Positions 1 through 7,309 of a DNA stretch of 33,413 bases are shown piece after piece (within the stretch, counting starts at the first letter, position 1; the number at the start of each line of letters is the position of its first letter). Position numbers and translations under genes: made by a program. Source of the DNA: an uncultured Oscillospiraceae bacterium (GTDB lineage: Bacteria; Bacillota_A; Clostridia; Oscillospirales; Oscillospiraceae). The notes beneath the pieces were generated by a model that was not told the origin of the DNA, did not search any database, and was given only the letters and a program-made list of their open reading frames with translations. The DNA is taken from assembly GCA_910584605.1 (NCBI GenBank), contig CAJUAW010000004.1:1-33413 (forward strand). The letters are read 5' to 3'.

Positions 1-37
1 ATCTACACTCTTTCCCTACACGACGCTCTTCCGATCT
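1..37 (+). other. Illumina sequencing adapter (contaminant)
   Basis: Bases 1-37 match the 3' part of the Illumina P5/TruSeq read-1 adapter and end in its characteristic CGACGCTCTTCCGATCT. This is untrimmed library sequence, not genomic DNA. The true contig begins at about base 38, which leaves only 28 genomic bases before the first gene, so that gene's promoter cannot be seen. Confidence 0.98.
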
Positions 38-65
38 CAAAGAACATTGAGAAACGGAGTACATT

Positions 66-1835
66 ATGGGCAAAAAATTGATACAGCTGGCCGCCGCCGT
101 TTTAGCCATATGTCTGGCCGTCCCCCTGGCCGGGGCGGTGACCACCAACCGAAACGGTGAGGTGATGATCCGGGTGGGACTGGCCTCCTCCAACGCACAT
201 GTGCCCACCGGGGAGCTGGAGGCCGCCAATCTGGAGAACAACACCGGCTACGGCGCGGGCTACCGCTTCGGCTACTACGACGGTGGACTGAACTTTGTGG
301 AGCTGGCCCGGACCGGCGCCGGTACCACTCAGGTATCGGTGCTCAAGACCCAGAACCTCTACTACAGCTCGTCCTACTCCAGCACTACGATCAGCAATAC
401 AGTGGTGGGCTGCTACCACATTCAGGTCCCCGGCAGCTTTTCCGCCTATGCGGACGCCGCCGCTATGGCTGAGAGCTACGGCGGCTTCGTGGCCTGGATC
501 GACGGGGCCTACCAGGTCCGGGTGGGGGCCTACACCTCCAAGAGCGAGGCGGAGCGCGCCATGTCTGGAATCGGAGACGGGACCATCGTCGGTACCAGCT
601 CCTACGGCATGAGTGTGGTGAAGACGGGCACCAGCCAGATCCTGTTCCAGTACGACTGCGGCGAATCTGGCCGGCTGGCCATCCAACCAGACGTCACCGG
701 AGCGGGGGAGACCCGCACTTGGTTCTCCGGCTACAAGTACCGGGGCGGCTTCCAGTACCACCGCCGGAACGGCGGGAACCTCACGGTGGTCAACGTGCTG
801 CCGCTGGAGGACTACATCAACGGCGTGGTCTGCTATGAGATGGGCCGGGATTGGCCGCTGGAAGCGCTGAAGGCCCAGGCCATCTGTGCCCGCACCTACG
901 TGATGAAGAACCTGAACAAGCACGACAGCTACGGCTTCGACATCTGCCCCTCCGACAGCTGCCAGGTCTACCACGGCATGGGCAGCAATCGGACCGACTT
1001 CGGCCCCAGCCAGGTCAGTATGCAGGCTGTGGCCGAGACAGCGGGAATGGTGGTCAAATATAATGGAAAGCTGGCCGAAGTCTTCTATGTCTCCAGCTTT
1101 GGCGGAGCCAGTGAGGACGCCAAGAATATCTGGGGGACGGACACTGTCAACGAGTATCCCTACCTCCGGGGAGTGGTGGACCCCTATGAGGCCGATCTGG
1201 ACGACCGCAACGATATGTCCCCCTGGACTAAGACCTACACCGCCGCCCAGCTGACCCAACAGCTCCAGTCCAAGGGGCTGGGAACAGGAACCTCGGTGAA
1301 GGAGCTGGAGCTGACCTACTCCCAGTTGGGCAATGTGCTCCGGGTGGTGGTCCGCTGGGCTAACGGCCAGAGCAGTACCATCGGCGTGGACAAGATCCGC
1401 AGCCGGTTCGACGTAAGGTCTATTCGCTTTACCGTCAACGGCATGGGGGCGGGGGATGTTTCCCAGCCCGGCCAGCCCTCTGCGGGGGAAGACATTTTTG
1501 TGAACGACGCGGGGAAGCTGGACAGCCTGGAGGGCAAATATGTTATCTCCGGAAGCGGCGCTGTGTCCTCCATCAGGGGAACCGCCTACGTAATCTCCGG
1601 GACCGGCTCCATATCCGAACTGGGTGGGAGCGGAAGCGGGAACACCACCGCCGCCCCTCAGCCTTCCGGCGGAACGGTGACCGTCTCCGGCAGCACCTAC
1701 GTATTCAGCGGCGGCGGCTGGGGCCATCAGGTGGGCATGAGCCAATTCGGCGCCAACGCCATGGCCCGCCGGGGATTCACCGGCGACCAGATCATTACCT
1801 TCTATTTCCCTGGCGTTCAGGTCACACACTATTAA
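66..1835 (+). CDS. SpoIID/LytB-domain secreted protein with SPOR-like region
   Basis: A 589-residue protein with an N-terminal signal peptide (about residues 1-25, hydrophobic, ending near AGA). A SPOR-like segment lies at about 116-170 (YQVRVGAYTS at 149-158), and the SpoIID core at about 235-375 (LPLEDYINGVV, then ALKAQAICARTYV). The family's C-terminal signature GWGHQVGMSQ is at 551-560. SpoIID proteins are lytic transglycosylases that process peptidoglycan during spore engulfment; LytB relatives act as amidase enhancers. The segment at about 461-544 is a Gly/Ser-rich insertion that pushes the C-terminal motif away from the core. The ATG at 66 follows an ACGGAG Shine-Dalgarno. The length and SPOR region argue for a paralogue rather than the classical spoIID of the engulfment complex. 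It ends 19 bases before queA. Confidence 0.9.
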   Translation: MGKKLIQLAAAVLAICLAVPLAGAVTTNRNGEVMIRVGLASSNAHVPTGELEAANLENNTGYGAGYRFGYYDGGLNFVELARTGAGTTQVSVLKTQNLYYSSSYSSTTISNTVVGCYHIQVPGSFSAYADAAAMAESYGGFVAWIDGAYQVRVGAYTSKSEAERAMSGIGDGTIVGTSSYGMSVVKTGTSQILFQYDCGESGRLAIQPDVTGAGETRTWFSGYKYRGGFQYHRRNGGNLTVVNVLPLEDYINGVVCYEMGRDWPLEALKAQAICARTYVMKNLNKHDSYGFDICPSDSCQVYHGMGSNRTDFGPSQVSMQAVAETAGMVVKYNGKLAEVFYVSSFGGASEDAKNIWGTDTVNEYPYLRGVVDPYEADLDDRNDMSPWTKTYTAAQLTQQLQSKGLGTGTSVKELELTYSQLGNVLRVVVRWANGQSSTIGVDKIRSRFDVRSIRFTVNGMGAGDVSQPGQPSAGEDIFVNDAGKLDSLEGKYVISGSGAVSSIRGTAYVISGTGSISELGGSGSGNTTAAPQPSGGTVTVSGSTYVFSGGGWGHQVGMSQFGANAMARRGFTGDQIITFYFPGVQVTHY

Positions 1836-1854
1836 CAAGTATTTGTGAGGATGT

Positions 1855-2883
1855 ATGTCTTTGAAAACAGCTGATTTTGACTTCCAGCTCCCGGAGGAAC
1901 TCATTGCCCAGACCCCCCTGGAGCGGCGGGACGCCTCCCGTCTGCTCACCCTGGACAAGACCACCGGGGCTGTCGCCCACCACCACTTTTTCGATCTGCC
2001 AAAGTTTCTGCGGCCAGGGGACTGTCTGGTGCTGAACGACTCCAGGGTTCTGCCCGCCCGGCTCATCGGCCATCGCCCTACCGGCGGAACCTGTGAAGTG
2101 CTTCTCCTTGTTGATAAGGGCGGCGGCCTGTGGGAGTGTCTGGTCCGTCCGGGGCGAAAGCTGAAGCCGGGTTCCCAGGTGATCTTTGGCAACGGCCAGC
2201 TCACCGCCACCATCGAGGCGGAGCTGGAGGACGGAAAACGGGCCGTCCGTTTCCATTACCAGGGTATTTTTCTGGAAATCTTGGAGCAGCTTGGAAAAAT
2301 GCCCCTGCCGCCCTACATCAAGGCGGAATTGGAGGATCAGGAACGCTATCAGACAGTCTACTCAAAGGTGGCAGGCTCCGCCGCAGCTCCCACCGCCGGC
2401 CTCCATTTCACCCCAGAACTGCTGGAGCAGGTGCGGGAAGTGGGTGTAAAGGTCTGCTGCGTTACACTTCATGTGGGACTAGGGACCTTCCGTCCTGTCA
2501 AGGCGGAGGACATCAGCGGTCACGAGATGCACTCCGAATTCTGCATGATTTCCCAGAAAACGGCGGACGTCATCAACCAAACGAAGCAAAACGGCGGACG
2601 GGTCATCTGCGTGGGCACCACCTCCTGCCGCACCATCGAAAGCTTTGCGGCAGAGGACGGCGCCATGACGGAGCGTTCCGGTTGGACCAACATTTTTATC
2701 TACCCCGGCTATCGATTCAAGGTGCTGGATGCCCTCATCACCAATTTCCATCTGCCGCAATCTACCCTCATCATGCTGGTGTCCGCCCTGGCGGGACGGG
2801 AGCATGTCCTGGCGGCCTACGAGGAGGCGGTGCGGGAGAAATATCGCTTCTTTTCTTTTGGTGATGCGATGTTTATTTCGTGA
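1855..2883 (+). CDS. queA: S-adenosylmethionine:tRNA ribosyltransferase-isomerase
   Basis: A 342-residue full-length QueA. The enzyme transfers and isomerises the ribosyl group of SAM onto preQ1 in tRNA to give epoxyqueuosine, the step after Tgt in queuosine synthesis. The N-terminus carries the family signature (FDFQLPEELIAQ, then PLERRDASRLL), and the central APTAGLHFT and C-terminal NFHLPQSTL motifs are present. The start at 1855 is chosen over an ATG at 1851 because it is in frame and follows a GAGGA element. It lies upstream of tgt as in many bacteria, but an unrelated gene separates the two here. Confidence 0.97.
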   Translation: MSLKTADFDFQLPEELIAQTPLERRDASRLLTLDKTTGAVAHHHFFDLPKFLRPGDCLVLNDSRVLPARLIGHRPTGGTCEVLLLVDKGGGLWECLVRPGRKLKPGSQVIFGNGQLTATIEAELEDGKRAVRFHYQGIFLEILEQLGKMPLPPYIKAELEDQERYQTVYSKVAGSAAAPTAGLHFTPELLEQVREVGVKVCCVTLHVGLGTFRPVKAEDISGHEMHSEFCMISQKTADVINQTKQNGGRVICVGTTSCRTIESFAAEDGAMTERSGWTNIFIYPGYRFKVLDALITNFHLPQSTLIMLVSALAGREHVLAAYEEAVREKYRFFSFGDAMFIS

Positions 2884-2904
2884 GGAGGGGGCTCAAGATT
2901 TTCG

Positions 2905-3405
2905 ATGAAATATTATTATTTGGGACATATTTTGGAAAAATACTACGATGAATGCCGTACAGGGATTTTAAAGCATAGATGGGACGATGATCTAACCCTA
3001 TGGGCGCTGGATATGCTTGAAGCTGATTATAGCAGCCCGGCGCTGCTGGAGGCAGCTGGCGGCTTTAACTGGGAGCGGACACACCAAATATTTGAGCGTA
3101 TTTTGATGGAGCTCCATATTGCGGACGATCCATCCGTAATTGACGACGACTTTGTTGACAATATTTTTATAGAGGAATACAAGCGGGGCTTTATCGAAAG
3201 CGGGTGCGAGCTTCTGTTTCACCGGGGGCATTTGAGGAAAAAGATCAACTTTCCTTACTATGTTTATCACGGAAAGTATTACCCCTATGGTGATTCAGGA
3301 CGGTTTAAATTGGGTTGGCATGTAGACGAGGTTCCGGACCTGCACACAGACAAGCTGGAGCAATTTGTAACTGACTTTTTGCAGGAAGCAGGTATTACAA
3401 GGTAA
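2905..3405 (+). CDS. Hypothetical protein between queA and tgt
   Basis: A 166-residue protein I do not recognise. It is acidic and rich in Tyr, Phe, Asp and Glu, has no signal peptide or membrane segment, and looks like a small soluble alpha/beta protein (aromatic NFPYYVYHGKYYPYG near residues 113-127). The GAGGAGGGG ahead of the ATG is a plausible Shine-Dalgarno, though distant (about 16 bases). The DNA is clearly AT-richer than flanking queA and tgt, which suggests insertion into a conserved queuosine operon. Composition and single-gene context resemble orphan immunity-type proteins, but this is only a guess; no family motif supports a function. Confidence 0.7.
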   Translation: MKYYYLGHILEKYYDECRTGILKHRWDDDLTLWALDMLEADYSSPALLEAAGGFNWERTHQIFERILMELHIADDPSVIDDDFVDNIFIEEYKRGFIESGCELLFHRGHLRKKINFPYYVYHGKYYPYGDSGRFKLGWHVDEVPDLHTDKLEQFVTDFLQEAGITR

Positions 3406-3418
3406 AAGGAGTTTTTGC

Positions 3419-4558
3419 GTGTTTAAAGTTTTGAAAAAAGAGGGAAGCGCCCGGCGGGGTGTCTTCACCTGTGCTCACGGGGTGGTCCAGACCCCGGTGT
3501 TTATGAACGTGGGCACCCAGGGGGCCATCAAGGGGGCGGTGTCCGCCCACGATTTGAAGGAGATTGGCTGTCAGGTGGAGCTGTCCAACACCTACCACCT
3601 GCATCTGCGGCCTGGAGACGAGGTGGTCCGTCAGATGGGCGGGCTGCACAAATTTATGGACTGGGACGGCCCCATGCTCACCGACAGCGGGGGGTTCCAG
3701 GTCTTTTCCCTGTCCGGCTTGCGGAAGATCAAGGAGGAGGGGGTGACCTTCGCCTCCCACATTGACGGCCGTCGCATCTTCATGGGGCCGGAGGAGTCCA
3801 TGCGCATCCAGTCCAACCTGGGCAGCGACATCGCCATGGCCTTTGATGAGTGTGTGGAAAATCCCTCCCCCTACGAGTATGTAAAGGCGTCCTGCGAGCG
3901 GACGGCCCGATGGCTGGAACGCTGCATTGCAGAGCACGACAGGCTAAACTCCTTGTCAGACACTGTGAACCCTCAGCAGCAGCTGTTTGGCATCAACCAG
4001 GGAGGGACCTACACTGATCTGCGGGTATGGCATATGGACGAGATCGCCAAGCTCAGCTGTGACGGCTACGCCATCGGCGGCTTGGCGGTGGGTGAGCCCA
4101 CCCAGGTGATGTACGACATCATCGACGCGGTGGAGCCCCACATGCCGGCGGACAAGCCGCGGTATTTGATGGGGGTGGGAACCCCGTCCAACATCATTGA
4201 GGGAGTGGCCCGGGGGATCGACTTCTTCGACTGCGTCATGCCCGCCCGGAACGCCCGGCACGGCAAGCTGTACACCTGGAAGGGGACCATCAACATCAAA
4301 AACGAGAAGTACAAGCTGGACAGCCGGCCCATTGACAGCACCTGTGAATGTCCCGCCTGCCGCTCCTTTTCCCGTGCCTACCTGCGTCATCTGCTGATTG
4401 CAGGGGAGATGCTGGCCATGCGGCTGGCGGTACTCCACAACCTCCACTTTTATAATGAGCTGATGGCCCGCATCCGGGAGCATCTGGACAACGGGACTTT
4501 TGAACAATTCCGGACTCAATATTCGGGCCTTCTGGACCGTCCCGCACAGGAAGCGTAG
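3419..4558 (+). CDS. tgt: Queuine/preQ1 tRNA-guanine transglycosylase
   Basis: A 379-residue Tgt, which exchanges guanine-34 of GUN-anticodon tRNAs for preQ1. The substrate-binding DSGGFQVFSL begins at D89, the catalytic nucleophile is D271 in GIDFFDCVMPARNARHG, and the zinc site is C309, C311, C314 and H340. Translation starts at GTG 3419, eight bases after an AAAAGGA Shine-Dalgarno. It is transcribed in the same direction as queA and 13 bases after the intervening hypothetical gene, so read-through from queA is likely. All expected catalytic residues are present and the length is normal. Confidence 0.97.
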   Translation: MFKVLKKEGSARRGVFTCAHGVVQTPVFMNVGTQGAIKGAVSAHDLKEIGCQVELSNTYHLHLRPGDEVVRQMGGLHKFMDWDGPMLTDSGGFQVFSLSGLRKIKEEGVTFASHIDGRRIFMGPEESMRIQSNLGSDIAMAFDECVENPSPYEYVKASCERTARWLERCIAEHDRLNSLSDTVNPQQQLFGINQGGTYTDLRVWHMDEIAKLSCDGYAIGGLAVGEPTQVMYDIIDAVEPHMPADKPRYLMGVGTPSNIIEGVARGIDFFDCVMPARNARHGKLYTWKGTINIKNEKYKLDSRPIDSTCECPACRSFSRAYLRHLLIAGEMLAMRLAVLHNLHFYNELMARIREHLDNGTFEQFRTQYSGLLDRPAQEA

Positions 4559-4578
4559 GGAGAGGGGACGGTGCTCAG

Positions 4579-5349
4579 ATGGACACAGTGCTTATTACGG
4601 GGACGACCAGCGGGATTGGAAAGGCATTCGCCGAGCAATTTGCCGCCAATGGAAGCAACATCATCCTGGTATCCAGAAATGAGGAAACGCTCCGGCAGCA
4701 GCAGGAATCGCTGCAATCCCGGTACCACGTGCAGGTGGCGGCGATCCCCTGTGACCTGTCGGAAGCCAACGCGGCAGACCGGATCTTGGAACGGCTCAGC
4801 CAACTGGATTGGCCAGTCGACATCCTAGTCAACAACGCCGGCTTCAATGAAGCGGGATTTTTTACTGAGACAGACCTCACCAAAGAACTCGCCATGATAC
4901 AGGTCCATATCTCGGCCCTGACTGCGCTGACAAAGCTGCTTCTGCCTGGCATGATCCAGCGTGGATACGGGCGGATTTTGAATGTGGGGTCTACGGGGTC
5001 CTATATGCCGTGCCCCTGTGATGCGGTGTACGCCGCCACAAAAGCCTATGTCCTCTCCTTTTCGAACGGGCTTTATCAGGAGCTGAAGGGGACCGGCGTT
5101 ACTGTGACCTGTCTGTGTCCGGGAGCGACACAGACTCTGTTTGCGGAAAAAGCGAACATCCATAATACCCTGCTGTTCAAGCTCTTTGTGATGCGGCCGG
5201 AGACGGTGGCCGCCATTGGCTTCCGCAGCCTGCAAAAGGGGAAGCGGACCGTCACCGCCGGGCTGTATAATAAGCTGCTGGTGCTCTCCGCCAAGCTGCT
5301 GCCTGTGCCGGTCATTAATTCAATCGCGCAGCGGATGGTCAGGGGGTAG
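4579..5349 (+). CDS. Short-chain dehydrogenase/reductase (SDR)
   Basis: A 256-residue classical SDR with an NAD(P)-binding Rossmann fold. The cofactor motif TGTTSGIG spans residues 7-14, the structural NNAG is at 85-88, and the catalytic Ser-Tyr-Lys is S138, Y151, K155 (YAATK). R33 after the second beta strand (VSRNEE) is compatible with NADP preference. The C-terminal segment at about 228-256 is hydrophobic, and the overall layout (PGATQT after the active site) resembles the DltE/YqjQ-type SDR subgroup. The substrate is unknown. It starts 20 bases after tgt with a GGGAGAGGGG Shine-Dalgarno and sits where yajC would usually follow tgt. Confidence 0.9.
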   Translation: MDTVLITGTTSGIGKAFAEQFAANGSNIILVSRNEETLRQQQESLQSRYHVQVAAIPCDLSEANAADRILERLSQLDWPVDILVNNAGFNEAGFFTETDLTKELAMIQVHISALTALTKLLLPGMIQRGYGRILNVGSTGSYMPCPCDAVYAATKAYVLSFSNGLYQELKGTGVTVTCLCPGATQTLFAEKANIHNTLLFKLFVMRPETVAAIGFRSLQKGKRTVTAGLYNKLLVLSAKLLPVPVINSIAQRMVRG

Positions 5350-5402
5350 AGGAACACCGGGCGGGAAACGCTGCGTTCTTTTGAGAAATTTGGCAAAAGG
5401 GC

Positions 5403-5431
5403 TTGTCAACTGTGGAAATATCCGCTATAAT
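5403..5431 (+). promoter_or_regulatory. Sigma-A promoter for yajC
   Basis: TTGTCA (5403-5408), a 17-base spacer and a perfect TATAAT (5426-5431). It lies 53 bases after the SDR stop and 66 before the yajC ATG, so yajC is not solely dependent on queA/tgt transcription. Confidence 0.85.
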
Positions 5432-5496
5432 ATTTTTTACTGCGTCAAATATTTGGTTGACAGTCTGATTTTGCAGTAGTTTTGGAGGAAAGATTT

Positions 5497-5775
5497 ATGG
5501 ACCCTAATGTGATTTTAATGCTCGTTTTGATGTTCGCCATGCTGTACTTCTTCATGATCCGCCCGGAGAACAAGCGGAAGAAGGAGGCCCAGAACCTGCG
5601 GGACTCTCTGAAGGTGGGCGATGTCATTACCACCATCGGCGGCATTGTGGGCACCATCTGCAAGGTGGACGAGAACACCATCGTGATCGAGACCAGTGCC
5701 GACCGGGTGCGCGTCGAGTTTACCAAGTGGGCCGTGTCCAGCAAGAATGTGGCTCCGGATCAGCCTGCCAACTAA
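5497..5775 (+). CDS. yajC: Preprotein translocase subunit YajC
   Basis: A 92-residue YajC, a single-pass inner-membrane accessory of SecDF-SecYEG. One N-terminal transmembrane helix (about residues 5-21) is followed by the family signature MIRPENKRKKE and the cytoplasmic beta domain with LKVGDVITTIGGIVGTI. The start is set at ATG 5497; a TTG at 5482 overlaps the GGAGGA Shine-Dalgarno (5484-5489) and is rejected. tgt-yajC-secDF order is common in bacteria, but secD and secF do not follow here. A strong hairpin lies directly downstream. Confidence 0.95.
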   Translation: MDPNVILMLVLMFAMLYFFMIRPENKRKKEAQNLRDSLKVGDVITTIGGIVGTICKVDENTIVIETSADRVRVEFTKWAVSSKNVAPDQPAN

Positions 5776-5796
5776 AAGTTACAGGTATGTCTTTTC

Positions 5797-5841
5797 CCCT
5801 CCCCGCATAGGTTTTACTAAACCGTGGGGGAGGGTGTTTTT
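5797..5841 (+). promoter_or_regulatory. Terminator-like hairpin holding the SD of the next gene
   Basis: A stable hairpin: 5797-5804 plus 5806-5807 pair with 5825-5834 (one bulged G at 5805), and 5810-5814 pair with 5819-5823 around a TACT loop. A TGTTTTT run (5835-5841) follows and runs straight into the ATG at 5842. The 3' arm (GGGGGAGGG) is also the only Shine-Dalgarno of the downstream gene. It can therefore terminate yajC transcripts and/or mask translation initiation. Confidence 0.75.
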
Positions 5842-6270
5842 ATGAAGAAGAAGGAACGGCGCCCGGAGGAGATCGGTTCCAGCAGCGAGTGGCTCAACGC
5901 CATGTGCGAGGTGCTCAAAGGCGGCGTGCTGGCTGGGGTGACCACCATCCTGGCTCTGCTGGTCTGCGCGGCGCTGGTGTCTGCAGGCGCAGTGCCGGTG
6001 GGCGCAATGTATGGAGCGGTGCTGGCCGTCTGTGCAGTGGGCGCGCTGGCGGGCGGAACCTACGCCGTCCGCCGGGTGGGACGGCGATCCCTGCTGGTGG
6101 GCCTGGGCGTGGGTGCGGTGCTGTTTTTGCTGCTGCTCACCGCTGGACTGATTGCCAATCAGGGAACCTCCATCGCCAACGGCGGAGCGGGGATCTTGTG
6201 CGCCTGCCTGTGCGGCGGAGCCATTCCCGGGCTTTTCGGAAGAAAACCCAAGAAAAAGCGCAGAAGATGA
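5842..6270 (+). CDS. Small four-helix membrane protein, TIGR04086-like
   Basis: A 142-residue protein with a basic N-terminus, about four hydrophobic helices (near residues 27-48, 55-75, 84-104 and 110-130) and a highly basic tail ending KKKRRR. Length, helix pattern and position between yajC and the SCIFF precursor match the TIGR04086 family of uncharacterised Clostridia membrane proteins; this assignment rests on memory of the family and context. ATG 5842 is chosen over GTG 5824 because the Shine-Dalgarno (5831-5834) lies between them. Its role is unknown; constant association with yajC/SCIFF would suggest peptide export or membrane handling, which is inference. Confidence 0.75.
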   Translation: MKKKERRPEEIGSSSEWLNAMCEVLKGGVLAGVTTILALLVCAALVSAGAVPVGAMYGAVLAVCAVGALAGGTYAVRRVGRRSLLVGLGVGAVLFLLLLTAGLIANQGTSIANGGAGILCACLCGGAIPGLFGRKPKKKRRR

Positions 6271-6299
6271 TTGAAATCTCTTAGGAGCTATGGTATAAT
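6271..6299 (+). promoter_or_regulatory. Sigma-A promoter for scfA
   Basis: TTGAAA (6271-6276), a 17-base spacer and a perfect TATAAT (6294-6299). It begins on the base after the upstream stop codon and predicts a leader of about 45 bases before scfA. With the terminator at 6510-6537 it makes scfA a potentially monocistronic, strongly expressed unit. Confidence 0.88.
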
Positions 6300-6352
6300 A
6301 GCTGTCACTATGGCAGAATCTGCTGTAAGCAATGAAACAGGAGGAGATACCA

Positions 6353-6493
6353 ATGAAGCACATCCAGACTTTGAACGGGGCCACTCTGAAGGCCAGCGCC
6401 GCCAAGGGCGGCTGCGGCGAGTGCCAGACCTCTTGCCAGTCCGCCTGCAAGACGTCCTGCACCGTCGCCAACCAGAAGTGCGAGAACAAGTAA
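6353..6493 (+). CDS. scfA: SCIFF ranthipeptide precursor (six cysteines in forty-five)
   Basis: A 46-residue peptide starting MKHIQTLNG and carrying exactly six cysteines at C21, C24, C28, C32, C36 and C43. This is the defining pattern of the SCIFF family, found almost universally in Clostridia. SCIFF peptides are RiPP precursors in which a dedicated radical SAM SPASM enzyme forms thioether cross-links from Cys to the gamma carbon of Thr (ranthipeptides). The ATG is eight bases after a consensus AGGAGG (6339-6344). It is short enough to be missed by gene callers. The matching maturase lies about 0.8 kb downstream rather than immediately adjacent. Confidence 0.96.
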   Translation: MKHIQTLNGATLKASAAKGGCGECQTSCQSACKTSCTVANQKCENK

Positions 6494-6509
6494 AGCAAAC
6501 GGCATGAAA

Positions 6510-6537
6510 GGGCAGGCGCGCCGCGCCTGCCCTTTTT
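6510..6537 (+). terminator. Intrinsic terminator of scfA
   Basis: GGGCAGGC (6510-6517) pairs with GCCTGCCC (6525-6532); further G/C pairing is possible in the loop and five T follow (6533-6537). It lies 17 bases after the scfA stop, so most scfA transcription should not reach the maturase. Confidence 0.9.
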
Positions 6538-6704
6538 GCTGTCCTGCCTTGGAAGGAGGGCTTGTTTGGACGCCTTCCCGGCTGTCTCCAGAAGCAGGAC
6601 CCTTTTTGGACCTTCACCTGTGCAGACAGCTCCCTGTACTGGGGTGACGGGGCGCAGTGCCGTTCCTTCTATAGCCCACTACGATTGAAAGAGAGGTGCT
6701 GTCA

Positions 6705-7292
6705 ATGGACACAGCGTGGAACAGGATCCTGAACCAGATCAAATCAATTTCAACAGAAATTTATACAAGCATTAACGCTCCCGCTGACCCCGCTGAAATG
6801 CTTCTGTTGGAGAAGACGATTGGCGTCAATCTGCCCCATGCCTTTCAGGATTATCTCTCCACCATGAACGGACAGAAGAACACTGAGGAGAACACACGGG
6901 ACAGAAACACTGAACGCCCTTTCCTGGGATACAACCCTTTTCTTTCCATTACCGGCATCATTGAAACCTGGAACATAATGAACGACCTCTTTGCAACGGA
7001 AACAGAACCGGTGGAATGGGCCGGCGAGGACAAGATGAAACCGTATATCTGGCGCAGGCACTGGATACCGTTTACCGAATCCGAGGGAAGTCAGTATTTG
7101 ATTCTGGACTGCGATCCAGGAAAAAACGGGACCTATGGACAGATATTCCGCTGGTGTTCCGGTATGGATTATTCGGAGGTAATCGCAAGCTCCTTTGAGG
7201 AATTTTCCAACGAGATTTTTTCCCGCTTGTCGGAGAAAAAATTTGAGCTGACCGAATTCGGGACGATCGAATTTGAGGACTACTATATTTAA
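6705..7292 (+). CDS. SUKH (SMI1/KNR4) domain protein
   Basis: A 195-residue SMI1/KNR4-fold protein. The N-terminal signature LPHAFQDYLSTMNG and the central IPFTESEGSQYLILD followed by GQIFRW fit the SUKH core. Bacterial SUKH proteins are best known as immunity proteins for polymorphic toxins, but no toxin gene is visible here. ATG 6705 is chosen over GTG 6696 because the GAGAGG Shine-Dalgarno abuts the GTG. The DNA is AT-richer than its neighbours. It ends 17 bases before scfB and probably shares its transcript. I see no convincing promoter in 6538-6704. It separates two genes that normally adjoin, so it looks inserted. Confidence 0.85.
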   Translation: MDTAWNRILNQIKSISTEIYTSINAPADPAEMLLLEKTIGVNLPHAFQDYLSTMNGQKNTEENTRDRNTERPFLGYNPFLSITGIIETWNIMNDLFATETEPVEWAGEDKMKPYIWRRHWIPFTESEGSQYLILDCDPGKNGTYGQIFRWCSGMDYSEVIASSFEEFSNEIFSRLSEKKFELTEFGTIEFEDYYI

Positions 7293-7309
7293 GACAGGAG
7301 AAAACGAAC

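Noticed and set aside
102..2213. Long minus-strand open frame (about 700 codons) opposite the spoIID-like gene and queA
   Set aside because: It is antisense to two clear protein families, has no family motif and reflects the high GC content.
5457..5485. Perfect TTGACA at 5457-5462 as a second yajC promoter
   Set aside because: No acceptable -10 lies 16-18 bases downstream; the position falls on the Shine-Dalgarno.
6538..6704. Promoter for the SUKH-scfB unit
   Set aside because: The only candidate (TATAGC near 6670) lacks a properly spaced -35, so none is claimed.
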